Shown in pieces: positions 1-8,245 of a stretch of DNA of 64,000 nucleotides (within the stretch, counting starts at the first letter, position 1; each line of letters begins with the position of its first letter). The DNA comes from Cytobacillus oceanisediminis (lineage in GTDB: Bacteria > Bacillota > Bacilli > Bacillales > Cytobacillaceae). The translations under genes were made by a program, and so were the position numbers. The DNA is taken from assembly GCF_007830235.1 (NCBI RefSeq), contig NZ_VLKI01000002.1, positions 277,962-341,961 of the forward strand, read 5' to 3'. A model generated the notes under the pieces. It did no database searches and was not told the DNA's origin. It worked only from the letters and a program-made list of their open reading frames with translations.

Positions 1-1
1 T

Positions 2-787
2 TTGGTTGGCGTATTTTTCGTCATTATGATGAATCTCAACAAGGTGGCGACGACCATTGAAGAGGACGTGGAAATCCGCGTTCACATCGATGTTGCTGCA
101 AATGAGCAGGATCAGCAAGTTTTACGGCAAAAAATCGAAGGAATACCCGAGGTCAAAACAGTCGAATACTCAACTAAGGAAAAAGAGCTTGATAATCTGA
201 TAGACAGCCTTGGTGAAGAAGGGGAAGCCTTCAAACTGTTCGAACAGGATAATCCGTTGAACGATGTATTTATCGTAAAGACGAAAAACCCGACAGACAC
301 AATGACAGCAGCAAAGCAAATTGAAAAAATGGAGTATACATCAAAAGTGAAATACGGACAGGGACAAGTTGAAAAACTCTTCAACTTTATTAATGCCAGC
401 CGAAACGTTGGACTGGTGCTGATAGTCGGCCTGCTATTCACAGCGATGTTCCTGATTTCAAACACCATTAAAATTACCATTATGTCGCGAAGAAGAGAAA
501 TCGAGATTATGAGATTGGTAGGAGCAACCAATGCCTTTATCAGATGGCCATTCTTCCTTGAAGGATTATGGCTTGGGCTGCTTGGATCCATTATTCCAAT
601 CGGGCTTGTTGCGACAGCCTATTATTATGCATATGACTACTTGGCTCCAAAGCTTGAGGGGCATTTTATCAGACTGCTGGAATTCAACCCGTTTGTTTAC
701 CAGGTTTCCGGCCTGCTTATCCTAATGGGTGCGCTAATTGGTGTATGGGGAAGCTTAATGTCAGTGCGGAAATTCCTTAAAGTGTAG
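2..787 (+). CDS. ftsX: Cell division protein FtsX, 5' truncated
   Basis: Membrane subunit of the FtsEX ABC-type complex, which transmits ATP hydrolysis by FtsE to peptidoglycan hydrolases outside the cell. The window opens inside the gene: 261 residues remain, roughly 35 fewer than B. subtilis FtsX. Visible are the end of TM1 (VGVFFVIMMNL), the extracellular domain (about residues 15-130), and three further membrane segments near 136-157, 183-206 and 236-256, with the conserved RRREIEIMRLVGA stretch after TM2. The next gene encodes a secreted coiled-coil hydrolase, the expected kind of FtsEX partner. Confidence 0.95.
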   Translation: MVGVFFVIMMNLNKVATTIEEDVEIRVHIDVAANEQDQQVLRQKIEGIPEVKTVEYSTKEKELDNLIDSLGEEGEAFKLFEQDNPLNDVFIVKTKNPTDTMTAAKQIEKMEYTSKVKYGQGQVEKLFNFINASRNVGLVLIVGLLFTAMFLISNTIKITIMSRRREIEIMRLVGATNAFIRWPFFLEGLWLGLLGSIIPIGLVATAYYYAYDYLAPKLEGHFIRLLEFNPFVYQVSGLLILMGALIGVWGSLMSVRKFLKV

Positions 788-789
788 CC

Positions 790-838
790 AGCTTTGAAGG
801 GCCTGCGGGGGGAAACCTTTTCAGGCACCTTCAAGCCT
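790..838 (+). terminator. Stem-loop after ftsX
   Basis: GCTTTGAAGGGCCTG pairs with CAGGCACCTTCAAGCC across a short loop, giving a long near-perfect stem just after the ftsX stop. Only a weak T-rich tail follows, so it may be an inefficient terminator or an mRNA-stabilising hairpin. Confidence 0.6.
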
Positions 839-944
839 TATAATAATAGACGATTTACTAGAGAGAAATGTTTCATAAATAACGGTGAAAAGTTGAACGA
901 TTGACCTGTACATATGGTGTTCATTGAAAGGAGAAATCGGAAAA

Positions 945-2273
945 TTGAAGAAATCCATTATCACATTATCATTAGCTGCCATTTTGGGGTTTGGCAGCAT
1001 TACTGTCGGACTGCCAGCTGACACGGCGGTTGCGGCGAATAAATTAAATGAGTTAAACAGCCAAAAAAATAAGATTAATCAACAACGCTCTGGCATAGAA
1101 TCAGAGATTAATAGTACAGATAAGAAAATTAATGAAATCCAAGGCGAGCAAAAATCAGTAGAAAGCGAAATTGAGCGCCTGGATAAGGCGATCAGCGATG
1201 CCTTAGCTAAAATTGAAGAAAAGAATAAAGAAATCTCAGCCACAAAAGAGGAAATTAAAAAACTTGAAGGCGAAATCAAAGTCTTAAAAGAACGTATTAA
1301 GAAGCGCAATGAACTATTAAAAGACCGGGCCCGCAACTACCAGGAAACTGGCGGAATGGTTAGCTATGTTGATGTTTTAATGGGAGCGCAGAGCTTCGGG
1401 GATTTCATTGAACGCGTAGGTGCAGTTGCTACTATTGTGGAAGCAGACCAGGACATCCTTCAGCAGCATCAGGCTGATAAAGATGAATTGGAACAAAAAC
1501 AGGCTCAGGTAAAAGAAGAACTGGCTTCTTTAGAGACAATGCGCGCCGAGCTTGAAAATATGAAAAAGAGCTTAAACGCACAAAAAGCTGAAAAAGATAA
1601 ATTATTGGCTTCTTTAAAGAAAGAGGAAGAGCATATGCACGCTGCAAAGATGGAGCTTGCGGAAGAAAAAGAAATCCTTGCAGCCCAGGAAGCAGCACTT
1701 CAAAAAGCAATCAAGCTTGAACAAGCAAGACAGGCTGAAGCAGCAAGACAAGCAGAACTTGCAAGACAGCGTGCAGCCCAGGAAGCAGCTAAAAAGAAGA
1801 GTTCTTCTTCTGCAAAAAGCAGCTCTTCAAGTGAAAGCACTGCACAGGTTTCCTCTCCAGCCCCAGCTGTATCAGGTGGAGCTTGGACAAGGCCAGCTGC
1901 CGGACGGCTTTCTTCCGGATTTGGAAGCCGTTCACTAGGTGAACACTATGGTGTGGATATTGCTGCAGGCGGAACGGTTCCGATCGTAGCAGCTGCTGAC
2001 GGTGTTGTTATCCGTTCATATTACTCCAGCAGTTACGGAAATGCTATTTTCATTGCCCACTCTGTTGGCGGACAAACTTACACGACTGTTTATGCACATA
2101 TGAGAAGCCGCTCTGTTGGTTCTGGTGCGACGGTATCAAAAGGCCAGCAAATCGGTATCATGGGTAACACTGGACAATCTTATGGCCAGCATTTACACTT
2201 TGAGCTTCATAAAGGTTCTTGGAATGCAGGCAAAACAAATGCCATTAACCCAGTTGGCATCGTGCCTCTATAA
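945..2273 (+). CDS. Secreted coiled-coil M23 (LytM) peptidoglycan hydrolase
   Basis: EnvC-like murein hydrolase. The TTG at 945 is chosen because AAAGGAG (927-933) lies at a good distance; the upstream TTG at 924 precedes that ribosome site. The 442-residue product has a signal peptide (about 1-31, ending AVAA), a long charged coiled coil (about 32-235), a Gln/Ala/Arg-rich helix, a Ser-rich linker and a C-terminal M23 domain. The domain keeps the zinc ligand motifs HYGVD and HLHFELH, so it should be an active endopeptidase. In B. subtilis FtsEX controls the NlpC/P60 enzyme CwlO. Here an M23 enzyme sits directly downstream of ftsX and is the likely FtsEX client (inference). Confidence 0.9.
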   Translation: MKKSIITLSLAAILGFGSITVGLPADTAVAANKLNELNSQKNKINQQRSGIESEINSTDKKINEIQGEQKSVESEIERLDKAISDALAKIEEKNKEISATKEEIKKLEGEIKVLKERIKKRNELLKDRARNYQETGGMVSYVDVLMGAQSFGDFIERVGAVATIVEADQDILQQHQADKDELEQKQAQVKEELASLETMRAELENMKKSLNAQKAEKDKLLASLKKEEEHMHAAKMELAEEKEILAAQEAALQKAIKLEQARQAEAARQAELARQRAAQEAAKKKSSSSAKSSSSSESTAQVSSPAPAVSGGAWTRPAAGRLSSGFGSRSLGEHYGVDIAAGGTVPIVAAADGVVIRSYYSSSYGNAIFIAHSVGGQTYTTVYAHMRSRSVGSGATVSKGQQIGIMGNTGQSYGQHLHFELHKGSWNAGKTNAINPVGIVPL

Positions 2274-2280
2274 AAAGTAA

Positions 2281-2318
2281 AAAGTGGAAGGAGCTTAGCT
2301 TCTTCCACTTTTCTTTTA
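2281..2318 (+). terminator. Intrinsic terminator of the M23 gene
   Basis: AAAGTGGAAG(G)AGCT and AGCTTCTTCCACTTT form a near-continuous stem with a tiny loop, followed by TTCTTTT, immediately after the stop codon. Confidence 0.85.
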
Positions 2319-2369
2319 CCCGTATAGAGGGACTTTAATCCTATTAAAATCCTGTTATTTCGGAAGGTT

Positions 2370-2690
2370 TTATTTAACATTTGGCGGCGCATCATGAATA
2401 TAAGGCGGGGCAGGTTTTAATTTTGGTGCAGAAGCAAATGGCGGAACTTCCTGCAGGTACTGGAATGTCCCCTGGCCGTCCATGCTGCGGCCTGAAGCCC
2501 AGCAGCCCTGGCTGCTTTCTTCCCCTCTTGATAGATTCATAAATACATAGGAAAACTCTTCTTTTTCGAGCTCTTTCGAGAATATGCTTAGAACTGTTTT
2601 TCCTTCTTGTACATCGAGTTCTTTAATGGCTGCAAGCCACTGGTTTTGAAGCATACGATCAATATATTCGTTTCTAGAAATGAAGTGCTT
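2370..2690 (-). pseudogene. Manganese catalase, C-terminal remnant
   Basis: The minus strand is open for about 106 codons and reads like the C-terminal third of a manganese catalase: EYIDRMLQNQWLAAIKEL, then GCWASGRSMDGQGTF and the Pro-rich tail APPYIHDAPP. Family members have about 280-300 residues with a four-helix di-manganese core. None of that core is present: an in-frame stop lies at 2691-2693 and the sequence beyond is unrelated repeats and a terminator. Homology runs upstream of the first Met, which indicates 5' truncation rather than a small gene. Family call is from motif memory only. Confidence 0.6.
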
Positions 2691-2752
2691 TTACCAAACT
2701 GCTAAAAGAAATCATAACTCGTCCATTCCCAACATAGGATGGAATGAGCAAA

Positions 2753-2789
2753 GACATCCCGCTTTCCTTTGCGGGGTGTTTTTTGTTTA
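2753..2789 (+). terminator. Orphan terminator-like hairpin
   Basis: ACATCCCGC and GCGGGGTGT pair (one G-T) around a short loop and are followed by TTTTTGTTT. No gene on this strand ends just upstream, so it probably belonged to a lost gene. Confidence 0.65.
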
Positions 2790-2835
2790 TAAGAGGCCAG
2801 TTTTCTACGGGCAACAGAATGCCTTTAGATCAAGG

Positions 2836-2935
2836 AGTGACGCATAAAATGAAAAAGTGGCACATAAACGAAGGAAATTGATGCATAAAAACAAAAAGTG
2901 AAGCAGAAAAGTGCAAAAGTGATGCATAAAATTAA
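2836..2935 (+). repeat. 20-21 bp phased array, family B, copy 1
   Basis: Five units with core GTGATGCATAAA or variants. The CATAAA-equivalent positions are 2843, 2863, 2884, 2904 and 2925, a 20/21/20/21 bp spacing. The spacers between cores are AT-rich and variable. The same family recurs at 56836-56915. Confidence 0.8.
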
Positions 2936-3087
2936 ATGCTGGCTTAAAAACCTTGAAAAGGGAGACCGAAAGATGCTGACCTTAGTTTAATTTATTTAAA
3001 ATTCCGCAGGAAGATAGCCGATAACAGCAGAATTAACGCTCTAAGGCTCTGAATATATACAAAATGCAGCCGGAAAGGAAGATGGGG

Positions 3088-4539
3088 ATGAGCAGAAAAT
3101 GGATAGCCCTGCTAATGACAGGTTCATTGCTAACAGGAGCTGGCGGTACGTATGCGGGTATGCAGTGGCTGGCAAAGGAAAACCCAAATGAAGGAGCCGA
3201 AAACCAGTTAATAGATTCAGCTGAAAATAATGCACCGATAGATGAAGAGAAAATAGAGAAAGTTGAGACAGCTTACCAGCTTATTTTAAAAAGCTATGTA
3301 GAAAAGGTGGAAGAGAAGCAGCTCGTTGAGGGGGCCATTCAGGGAATGCTCGCAACACTTGATGATCCTTATTCGGTGTATATGGATGAAGAAACGGCGA
3401 AGCAATTTAGCGATACGCTGGAATCCTCTTTTGAAGGCATTGGGGCGGAAGTGAGCATGGTGGATGGCAAAATCATCATTGTTTCTCCTTTCAAAGACTC
3501 GCCTGCTGAAAAAGCGGGCATAAAACCTAAGGATGAAATTTTAAAAGTGGATGGCGAAAGTGTAGAGGGATTGGACTTATATAAAGCTACGATGAAAATA
3601 CGAGGGGAAAAAGGAACGAAAGTAAAGCTTGAAATCGCCCGGCAAGGGTTAAAGGAGCCATTAACTGTCGAGGTCAAAAGGGACGAGATTCCTCAAATCA
3701 CAGTATACTCTGAAATCAAAAACCAGGGCGGCAAAAAGGTTGGCTATACGGAAATTACCTCTTTTTCAGAAGACACCTCCAAGGAATTTGCGAAGCAGTT
3801 GAAGGAGATGGAGAAGGATGGTATTGAGGGACTCGTCATTGATGTGCGCGGAAATCCGGGCGGCCTGCTCTCATCTGTGCAGGAAATCCTTAAAGAACTG
3901 GTGACTTCCGAAAAGCCTTATCTGCAAATTGAGAAGCGAAACGGGGAGAAGATGAGATATTTCTCTACACTGGAGAAGGCAAAAGACTATCCAATCGCTG
4001 TATTAGTCGATAAAGGCAGTGCATCAGCATCGGAAATTCTTGCCGGTGCTTTGAAGGAAGCCCAAGGATATACATTAATCGGGGAAAATACCTTTGGAAA
4101 AGGAACCGTCCAGCAGCCTGTGCCGATGGGCGACGGCAGCAATATAAAACTTACATTATTTAAATGGCTGACACCGGATGGAAACTGGATCCATAAAGAA
4201 GGCATTAATCCAACCTTGGAGGTCAAACAGCCTGACATCTATCACACACACCCGCTGCAGGTGGAAAAGCCTTTAACGATGGATATGAATAACGAAATAG
4301 TGAAAAATGCACAGGAAATCCTGGAGGGACTGGGATACGCACCAGGCCGCAAAGATGGCTATTTCAGTGAATCGACAGCCATTGCCGTCAAAGCCTTCCA
4401 ACAGCAAAAAGGACTGGAACCAACCGGCAAAATCGACAAGAAAACAGCATCTGCCCTTGAACAAACCGCCATCGAAGAAATGAAAAAAGAACAAAACGAC
4501 CTCCAGCTGCAAACCGCACTGAGGTATATCGCGAAATAG
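3088..4539 (+). CDS. ctpB: S41 carboxyl-terminal processing protease CtpB
   Basis: Serine protease of the CtpA/CtpB family; in B. subtilis CtpB cleaves SpoIVFA during activation of sigma-K in sporulation. The ATG at 3088 is preferred over 3064 and 3082 because GGAAAGGA (3072-3079) lies 8 nt before it, giving 483 residues. A signal/anchor segment is followed by a PDZ domain (core around SFEGIGAEVSMVDG), the S41 catalytic domain and a C-terminal peptidoglycan-binding domain. The expected nucleophile Ser is in GSASASE and the general-base Lys in FGKGTVQQ. It precedes minJ as in B. subtilis. Confidence 0.93.
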   Translation: MSRKWIALLMTGSLLTGAGGTYAGMQWLAKENPNEGAENQLIDSAENNAPIDEEKIEKVETAYQLILKSYVEKVEEKQLVEGAIQGMLATLDDPYSVYMDEETAKQFSDTLESSFEGIGAEVSMVDGKIIIVSPFKDSPAEKAGIKPKDEILKVDGESVEGLDLYKATMKIRGEKGTKVKLEIARQGLKEPLTVEVKRDEIPQITVYSEIKNQGGKKVGYTEITSFSEDTSKEFAKQLKEMEKDGIEGLVIDVRGNPGGLLSSVQEILKELVTSEKPYLQIEKRNGEKMRYFSTLEKAKDYPIAVLVDKGSASASEILAGALKEAQGYTLIGENTFGKGTVQQPVPMGDGSNIKLTLFKWLTPDGNWIHKEGINPTLEVKQPDIYHTHPLQVEKPLTMDMNNEIVKNAQEILEGLGYAPGRKDGYFSESTAIAVKAFQQQKGLEPTGKIDKKTASALEQTAIEEMKKEQNDLQLQTALRYIAK

Positions 4540-4542
4540 TTA

Positions 4543-4618
4543 TGGTACCAGGTACCACCCGAATTTTGTCGAATTTCCATTAATCGTTTCATATAACTGT
4601 TCTAGGTACCTGGTACCC
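4543..4618. repeat. Interrupted inverted repeat built on GGTACC
   Basis: GGTACCAGGTACC at the left and AGGTACCTGGTACC at the right are inverted copies 49 bp apart, enclosing a TTTTGTCGAA motif. A single arm (GTACCAGGTACCGG) recurs just before metN near 31560. It looks like one of the small dispersed palindromic elements of Bacillus intergenic DNA. The hairpin followed by GTTTTT could also end ctpB transcription. Confidence 0.6.
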
Positions 4619-4766
4619 GTTTTTAAGCAGGAGGATTTTTCCTTCTGCTATTTTTGTTTTTGGGTGAGTTTGTGATAGGCTTTGGGTGGGGGGTTTGGTA
4701 GAATATAGAGTAATAGATCTGTCTGGTTGATACATAATTTCTTGTGAAATTCTATTATAGAGGCTG

Positions 4767-5969
4767 GTGGCAAGTTTGGTTGAGGAGTGGGTTTTTGAGT
4801 TTTTGAAAGGAACGGGGAAGCTGCTATTAAATCCGGTGTTTTATTTTCTCTTTTTTGTGGCGGCATACCTGGGAGTTTTCCGTGTGAAGCGGGAGCGGAA
4901 AAACTTTTCGGTCAGGGCGGAGAATGCCTATTTTGAACTGAGGCAGCTCATCCCGCTTGGGCTACTGGCCGGTATGGTGCTTTCAATCGTTGTGGTCGGG
5001 GCGGGATTGGTCATCCCAATGGAAACGATTGTCTTTACAGCTGCCCTCACCTTCCTATGGAGCTTCACGACAAAAGTGAGATGGATGGCGCCGGTTTATA
5101 CACTGGGGTTCGCCTTTTTTGCGACGATGTTTGCCATTGAACAACAATGGCCTTTGCCATCATTCGCAAAATCGGTGACAAATACAGAAGAGTCGATCTT
5201 TCCAGCCATTGCCATTCTCCTTGCCTTGCTCGTAATCGTTGAGGGTTTCCTAATCTTAAAGAATGGCCGGAAAGGAACATCTCCAAAACTGGTAAAAAGC
5301 AAGCGCGGGCAAACGATCGGCATCCATGAGGCAAAAAGAATATGGATGGTGCCTGTTTTTCTGCTCATTCCAGGACAAGCATTGCAGGTGCACTTGGAAT
5401 GGTGGCCGGTTTTCGAGATTGGCGGAAGTTCCTATTCGCTGTTCCTGGCGCCGTTCGCTATCGGCTTTTATCAGCGAATCCAGGGAACCCTTCCTAAGGA
5501 AGCGGTCAAGCTTCTTGGCCAAAGGATTATTGTGTTCGGCATGCTGCTTTTGCTGCTGTCAGCGGCCGGTTACTGGTATCCGCTTGCAGCCGTCGGGGTT
5601 GTAGCACTGGCGATTATCGGACGAGAATTTATATCCCTTCGCCAGCGTATGTCAGAGGACCATGCACCATTTTATTTTTCCAAACGCAATCAGGGTATCA
5701 TGGTTCTTGGAGTTGTGCCGGACTCGCCCGCGGATAAAATGGCTCTTCAGGTTGGTGAAATCGTCACAAAAGTAAACGGCGTGAAAATTCAGGATGAAAA
5801 AGGATTCTATAAAGCGCTGCAAAAGAACGGGGCGCACTGCAAGCTTGAAGTCATCGACGTAAACGGCCAAATCCGCTTCGTTCAGCGGGCTCTTTACGAA
5901 GGTGACCACCACGAGCTCGGACTGCTGTTTGTGCAGGATGAGAAAAAGTGGGATAGCGAAGCGGTTTGA
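4767..5969 (+). CDS. minJ: Division-site topological determinant MinJ
   Basis: Polytopic membrane protein that bridges DivIVA and MinD in the Bacillus Min system. The product has 400 residues, close to B. subtilis MinJ. It begins at a GTG (4767) with a weak AGAGG upstream; TTG at 4776 is an alternative. Several membrane segments fill about residues 20-290. A C-terminal PDZ domain (about 310-390) is recognisable from NQGIMVLGVVPDSPADK and GEIVTKVNGVKI. Position after ctpB matches the B. subtilis order. Confidence 0.9.
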   Translation: MASLVEEWVFEFLKGTGKLLLNPVFYFLFFVAAYLGVFRVKRERKNFSVRAENAYFELRQLIPLGLLAGMVLSIVVVGAGLVIPMETIVFTAALTFLWSFTTKVRWMAPVYTLGFAFFATMFAIEQQWPLPSFAKSVTNTEESIFPAIAILLALLVIVEGFLILKNGRKGTSPKLVKSKRGQTIGIHEAKRIWMVPVFLLIPGQALQVHLEWWPVFEIGGSSYSLFLAPFAIGFYQRIQGTLPKEAVKLLGQRIIVFGMLLLLLSAAGYWYPLAAVGVVALAIIGREFISLRQRMSEDHAPFYFSKRNQGIMVLGVVPDSPADKMALQVGEIVTKVNGVKIQDEKGFYKALQKNGAHCKLEVIDVNGQIRFVQRALYEGDHHELGLLFVQDEKKWDSEAV

Positions 5970-6048
5970 TTTTGTCATTTTTCATAATTAACTGGAATTC
6001 ATTCAAAATCCGGATTCTGTTCATAGCGGAATAGAAAAATATTAAGCA

Positions 6049-6085
6049 AAAAAAGCTTACCGATTTGGTGAGCTTTTTTGTTTTT
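6049..6085 (+). terminator. Terminator after minJ
   Basis: AAAAAGCTTACC and GGTGAGCTTTTT pair (one G-T) around GATTT, followed by TGTTTTTTT. Confidence 0.9.
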
Positions 6086-6088
6086 TTC

Positions 6089-6126
6089 TTATTCCACAAA
6101 CGGGCCATTTAATTGAATAAACCTGA
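6089..6126 (+). repeat. Dispersed accessory-region repeat, partial copy
   Basis: TTATTCCACAAACGGGCC followed by ATTTAATTGAATAA. The GGGCCATTTAATTGAATAA part is also at 16013-16032 and, slightly diverged, near 16789-16806. It marks the left edge of the repeat-rich accessory region. Confidence 0.65.
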
Positions 6127-6224
6127 CATTTACACATTTTGTTATTTTTCCCCATTTGCCCTTACCAAGCCTGTCCATTTTGCATTTCCTATTAATGTAT
6201 TAACTAATAAAGGGGTGAAATAGA

Positions 6225-6461
6225 ATGCCGTGTGTTCGATCAGATTTATTTCAACCAGTTTGTTTAACCGTTATCTATAACGTTTCCACTGGTGCACTTA
6301 TCTCTTCAACTGTTGAGTGTGGGGAGTGTGATTTTAAAGCTGACTTCGATTTTGAAACTAAAAACCTAGTGCTTAGAGTACCATTCATTGTTCAAGGTAT
6401 CCTTACAATTAATGATAATTTTCAAGCAAGTTGCGTAACAAAGAATATAACTCTTGCTTAA
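6225..6461 (+). CDS. Small hypothetical protein, 78 aa
   Basis: Not recognised. A good ribosome site (AAAGGGGTGA) precedes the ATG and a hairpin terminator follows, so it looks like a real monocistronic gene. The product has no membrane segment or signal peptide. It contains five Cys (two as CGEC) and alternating hydrophobic stretches (LVLRVPFIVQGILTI) suggesting a small beta-rich fold. Confidence 0.6.
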   Translation: MPCVRSDLFQPVCLTVIYNVSTGALISSTVECGECDFKADFDFETKNLVLRVPFIVQGILTINDNFQASCVTKNITLA

Positions 6462-6480
6462 AAACTGTATATTTTTAGGG

Positions 6481-6510
6481 GGAAGAAGAAATGCTACTTC
6501 TTCTTTTCTA
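6481..6510 (+). terminator. Terminator of the 78-aa gene
   Basis: GAAGAAG and CTTCTTC pair around an 8-nt loop, followed by TTTTC, 20 nt after the stop codon. Confidence 0.75.
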
Positions 6511-6595
6511 TACTTTTTCTTTAGTTTTTTGAATGTTAATTAATAGAAAATTTCCAATTTTATTTCATTGAACAAGTTAAATAACACAGAAAACT

Positions 6596-6622
6596 CCCTT
6601 CGTACTTGGAAGGGCGTTTTTA
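6596..6622 (+). terminator. Terminator-like hairpin
   Basis: CCCTTC and GAAGGG pair around GTACTTG, followed by CGTTTTTATT. It is a second stem-loop downstream of the 78-aa gene, with no other gene in between. Confidence 0.5.
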
Positions 6623-6699
6623 TTGTAGCAGTAAAATTGTAAATAATTACACTTAAAATAACAGGGTGCAATTTTTAAACAAGGAATTGTCCCTGGTAG

Positions 6700-6722
6700 A
6701 AAAACGCCCAAAAGGCGTTCAA
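6700..6722 (-). terminator. Terminator of the 49-aa gene
   Basis: Read on the minus strand, AACGCC-TTTTG-GGCGTT is followed by TTTCT and lies just past the stop codon at 6725. Confidence 0.75.
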
Positions 6723-6724
6723 TT

Positions 6725-6874
6725 TTAATCATTTTTATTGATTTTACCATCGTTCCCCTTGTCAATACCGGTAGCATTATTGACTACTTGAGCAACTAAG
6801 TTTAACCCCTGATTCACAGGATTCATTGAATCGGCTTTTTGGCCAATATCTTTTGATTTTTCTTGTTTTTTCAT
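6725..6874 (-). CDS. Small acidic/basic protein with EF-hand-like loop, 49 aa
   Basis: A 49-codon gene with a near-perfect ribosome site (TGGAGGTG, 7 nt before the ATG) and its own terminator. The protein starts MKKQEKSKDIGQKADSM and has an amphipathic middle (NQGLNLVAQVVNNATG). It ends in DKGNDGKINKND, which fits the spacing of an EF-hand or dockerin calcium loop (D at 1, D at 5, G at 6, I at 8, D at 12). No signal peptide is seen. Function unknown; the calcium loop is a motif match only. Confidence 0.65.
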   Translation of the reverse strand: MKKQEKSKDIGQKADSMNPVNQGLNLVAQVVNNATGIDKGNDGKINKND

Positions 6875-7371
6875 TTTTGTCACCTCCAAAAGTTAGGATT
6901 AGTAGTAAATCAAAAAATATTACAAATTAATTTTTTTATTAATTATGTTGCACAGTAGGGCAAACATTACGTTTTAGTATATTCAAGAATCGGGCGCACT
7001 TGTTGAACAACACAGACAGAAAATAGTCAAACTCTTTTTTTATAAAAATCGCCCTCACATAATATATTAAGAGCCTGTTTTGATCAATCTTTTTTCAAAG
7101 CAGGCTCTTTTATATTTGAAAAATTAATGTTATTAGAGGTACTTTTAATCAAGCTTTTTATAAACCAACAGCACTTTAGTTCAATACACTTAATTCTCAG
7201 CTAGTTCACTTTTAATAGTTCTGCTCTATATAGCTTGATCATATGTTTTACATGTGATACTCCCCATTCATGTAATGCTTGTATCACAGGAGTGATACTT
7301 GACCGTAGGTAGAATAGAATATTCAACTTTGGATGGGATTTGGTGGATCAATTAATGAGGAGGTAAAAACA
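6875..7371. other. Intergenic stretch with repeat copy and hairpin
   Basis: This AT-rich stretch has no supportable ORF. It contains a copy of the accessory repeat (6982-7010, core AATCGGGCGCACTTGTTGAA), a strong hairpin (AAGAGCCTG 7069-7077 with CAGGCTCTT 7101-7109, then TTAT), and the operator-like dyad at 7281-7298. Confidence 0.6.
7281..7298. promoter_or_regulatory. Operator-like palindrome upstream of FMN reductase
   Basis: GTATCAC-AGGA-GTGATAC is a perfect 7+4+7 palindrome; a third half-site GTGATAC lies at 7254-7260. TTGACC directly abuts the right arm. It is probably the binding site of a regulator of the reductase gene, perhaps the TetR whose tail survives downstream (inference). 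Confidence 0.5.
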
Positions 7372-7914
7372 GTGAAAAAATTAAACATCGGAATTATCTT
7401 AGGGAGCACGCGTCAAGGACGTGTAAGTCCACAAGTAGGAAATTGGATAAAAGAAATTGCTGATAGAAGAGGGGATGCAAATTATGAAATTGTAGATATA
7501 GCAGACTTTAAATTGCCATTTGTAGGAGAAGGTACTGGTAAAGAACCAGGATTAATAGATTGGTCAGAAAAAATTTCTAGCTTAGATGGATTCGTGTTTA
7601 TTGTGCAAGAATACAACCACAGCATTACAGGAGCATTAAAAAATGCACTTGATTCAGCTCGAAATGAATGGAACAATAAGGCAGCGGGGATTGTAAGCTA
7701 TGGTTCAACGGGTGGAGCCCGTGCAGCTGAACATCTACGTGGAATCTTAGGCGAATTACTAGTAGCGGACGTTCGTGTACATCCGACTTTATCATTATTT
7801 ACAGACTTTGAAAACTTCAGGACATTTAAGCCAGCTGAATTACACCTTGATAATGTAAATGCAATGTTAGATCAAACTATTGCGTGGAGCGGTGCATTAA
7901 AAACTTTACGATAA
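7372..7914 (+). CDS. NAD(P)H-dependent FMN reductase
   Basis: Flavodoxin-fold oxidoreductase of the NADPH-dependent FMN reductase family, used for quinone, azo or nitro compound reduction. GTG at 7372 is the start because GAGGAGGT (7358-7365) is correctly spaced, giving 180 residues. The FMN phosphate loop GSTRQGRVSPQV lies near the N-terminus, PxxNHSITGALKNALD is represented by EYNHSITGALKNALD, and SYGSTGGARAAEHLR is the C-terminal flavin-contact loop. It is followed by the tail of a TetR gene, suggesting it was once part of a regulated pair like 12812-15529. Confidence 0.88.
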   Translation: MKKLNIGIILGSTRQGRVSPQVGNWIKEIADRRGDANYEIVDIADFKLPFVGEGTGKEPGLIDWSEKISSLDGFVFIVQEYNHSITGALKNALDSARNEWNNKAAGIVSYGSTGGARAAEHLRGILGELLVADVRVHPTLSLFTDFENFRTFKPAELHLDNVNAMLDQTIAWSGALKTLR

Positions 7915-7944
7915 AAACTACTATATATAGGTGAAAGGTGAGCA

Positions 7945-8043
7945 TTCTCCCTCCTTATGATGAACTTTGGTGCATTTATGAACAACTTAGTTTCCGATAT
8001 GAATTTTCCAAATGTATCAATGGAAAAGTTTATAACAGAGAGT
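7945..8043 (+). pseudogene. TetR-family regulator, C-terminal fragment
   Basis: In the frame of 7960 the sequence reads MNFGAFMNNLVSDMNFPNVS followed by MEKFITES. This closely matches the end of the TetR protein encoded at 12812-13402 (LNFGAFMNNLDSNDNFPNVS, LETFIMES). The start, DNA-binding domain and true C-terminus are missing. A different frame gives a spurious 62-aa ORF across the same stretch. It is a decayed paralogue left beside the FMN reductase gene. Confidence 0.8.
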
Positions 8044-8245
8044 CGAAATTCTTCTTCTTTCTGTATTTACAGGATCTAATGATAAATGGGAAAATTTCAT
8101 TCTCTGACATTTATTTTTCCTCCTGATGGTTTCGATTAGTAACTGAAATGAACCACATTATAACCTATTTATAGGTATTTAAAAACCTTTATACTAACCA
8201 TTAGCTGCTATTGTAAATAGTTAATTTAAAAGGAGTAGATATAAA

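Noticed and set aside
6577-6777. 66-aa minus-strand ORF
   Set aside because: It overlaps two terminators and the end of the well-supported 49-aa gene.
7938-8126. 62-aa ORF after the FMN reductase
   Set aside because: It is out of frame with a clear TetR C-terminal remnant in the same DNA.
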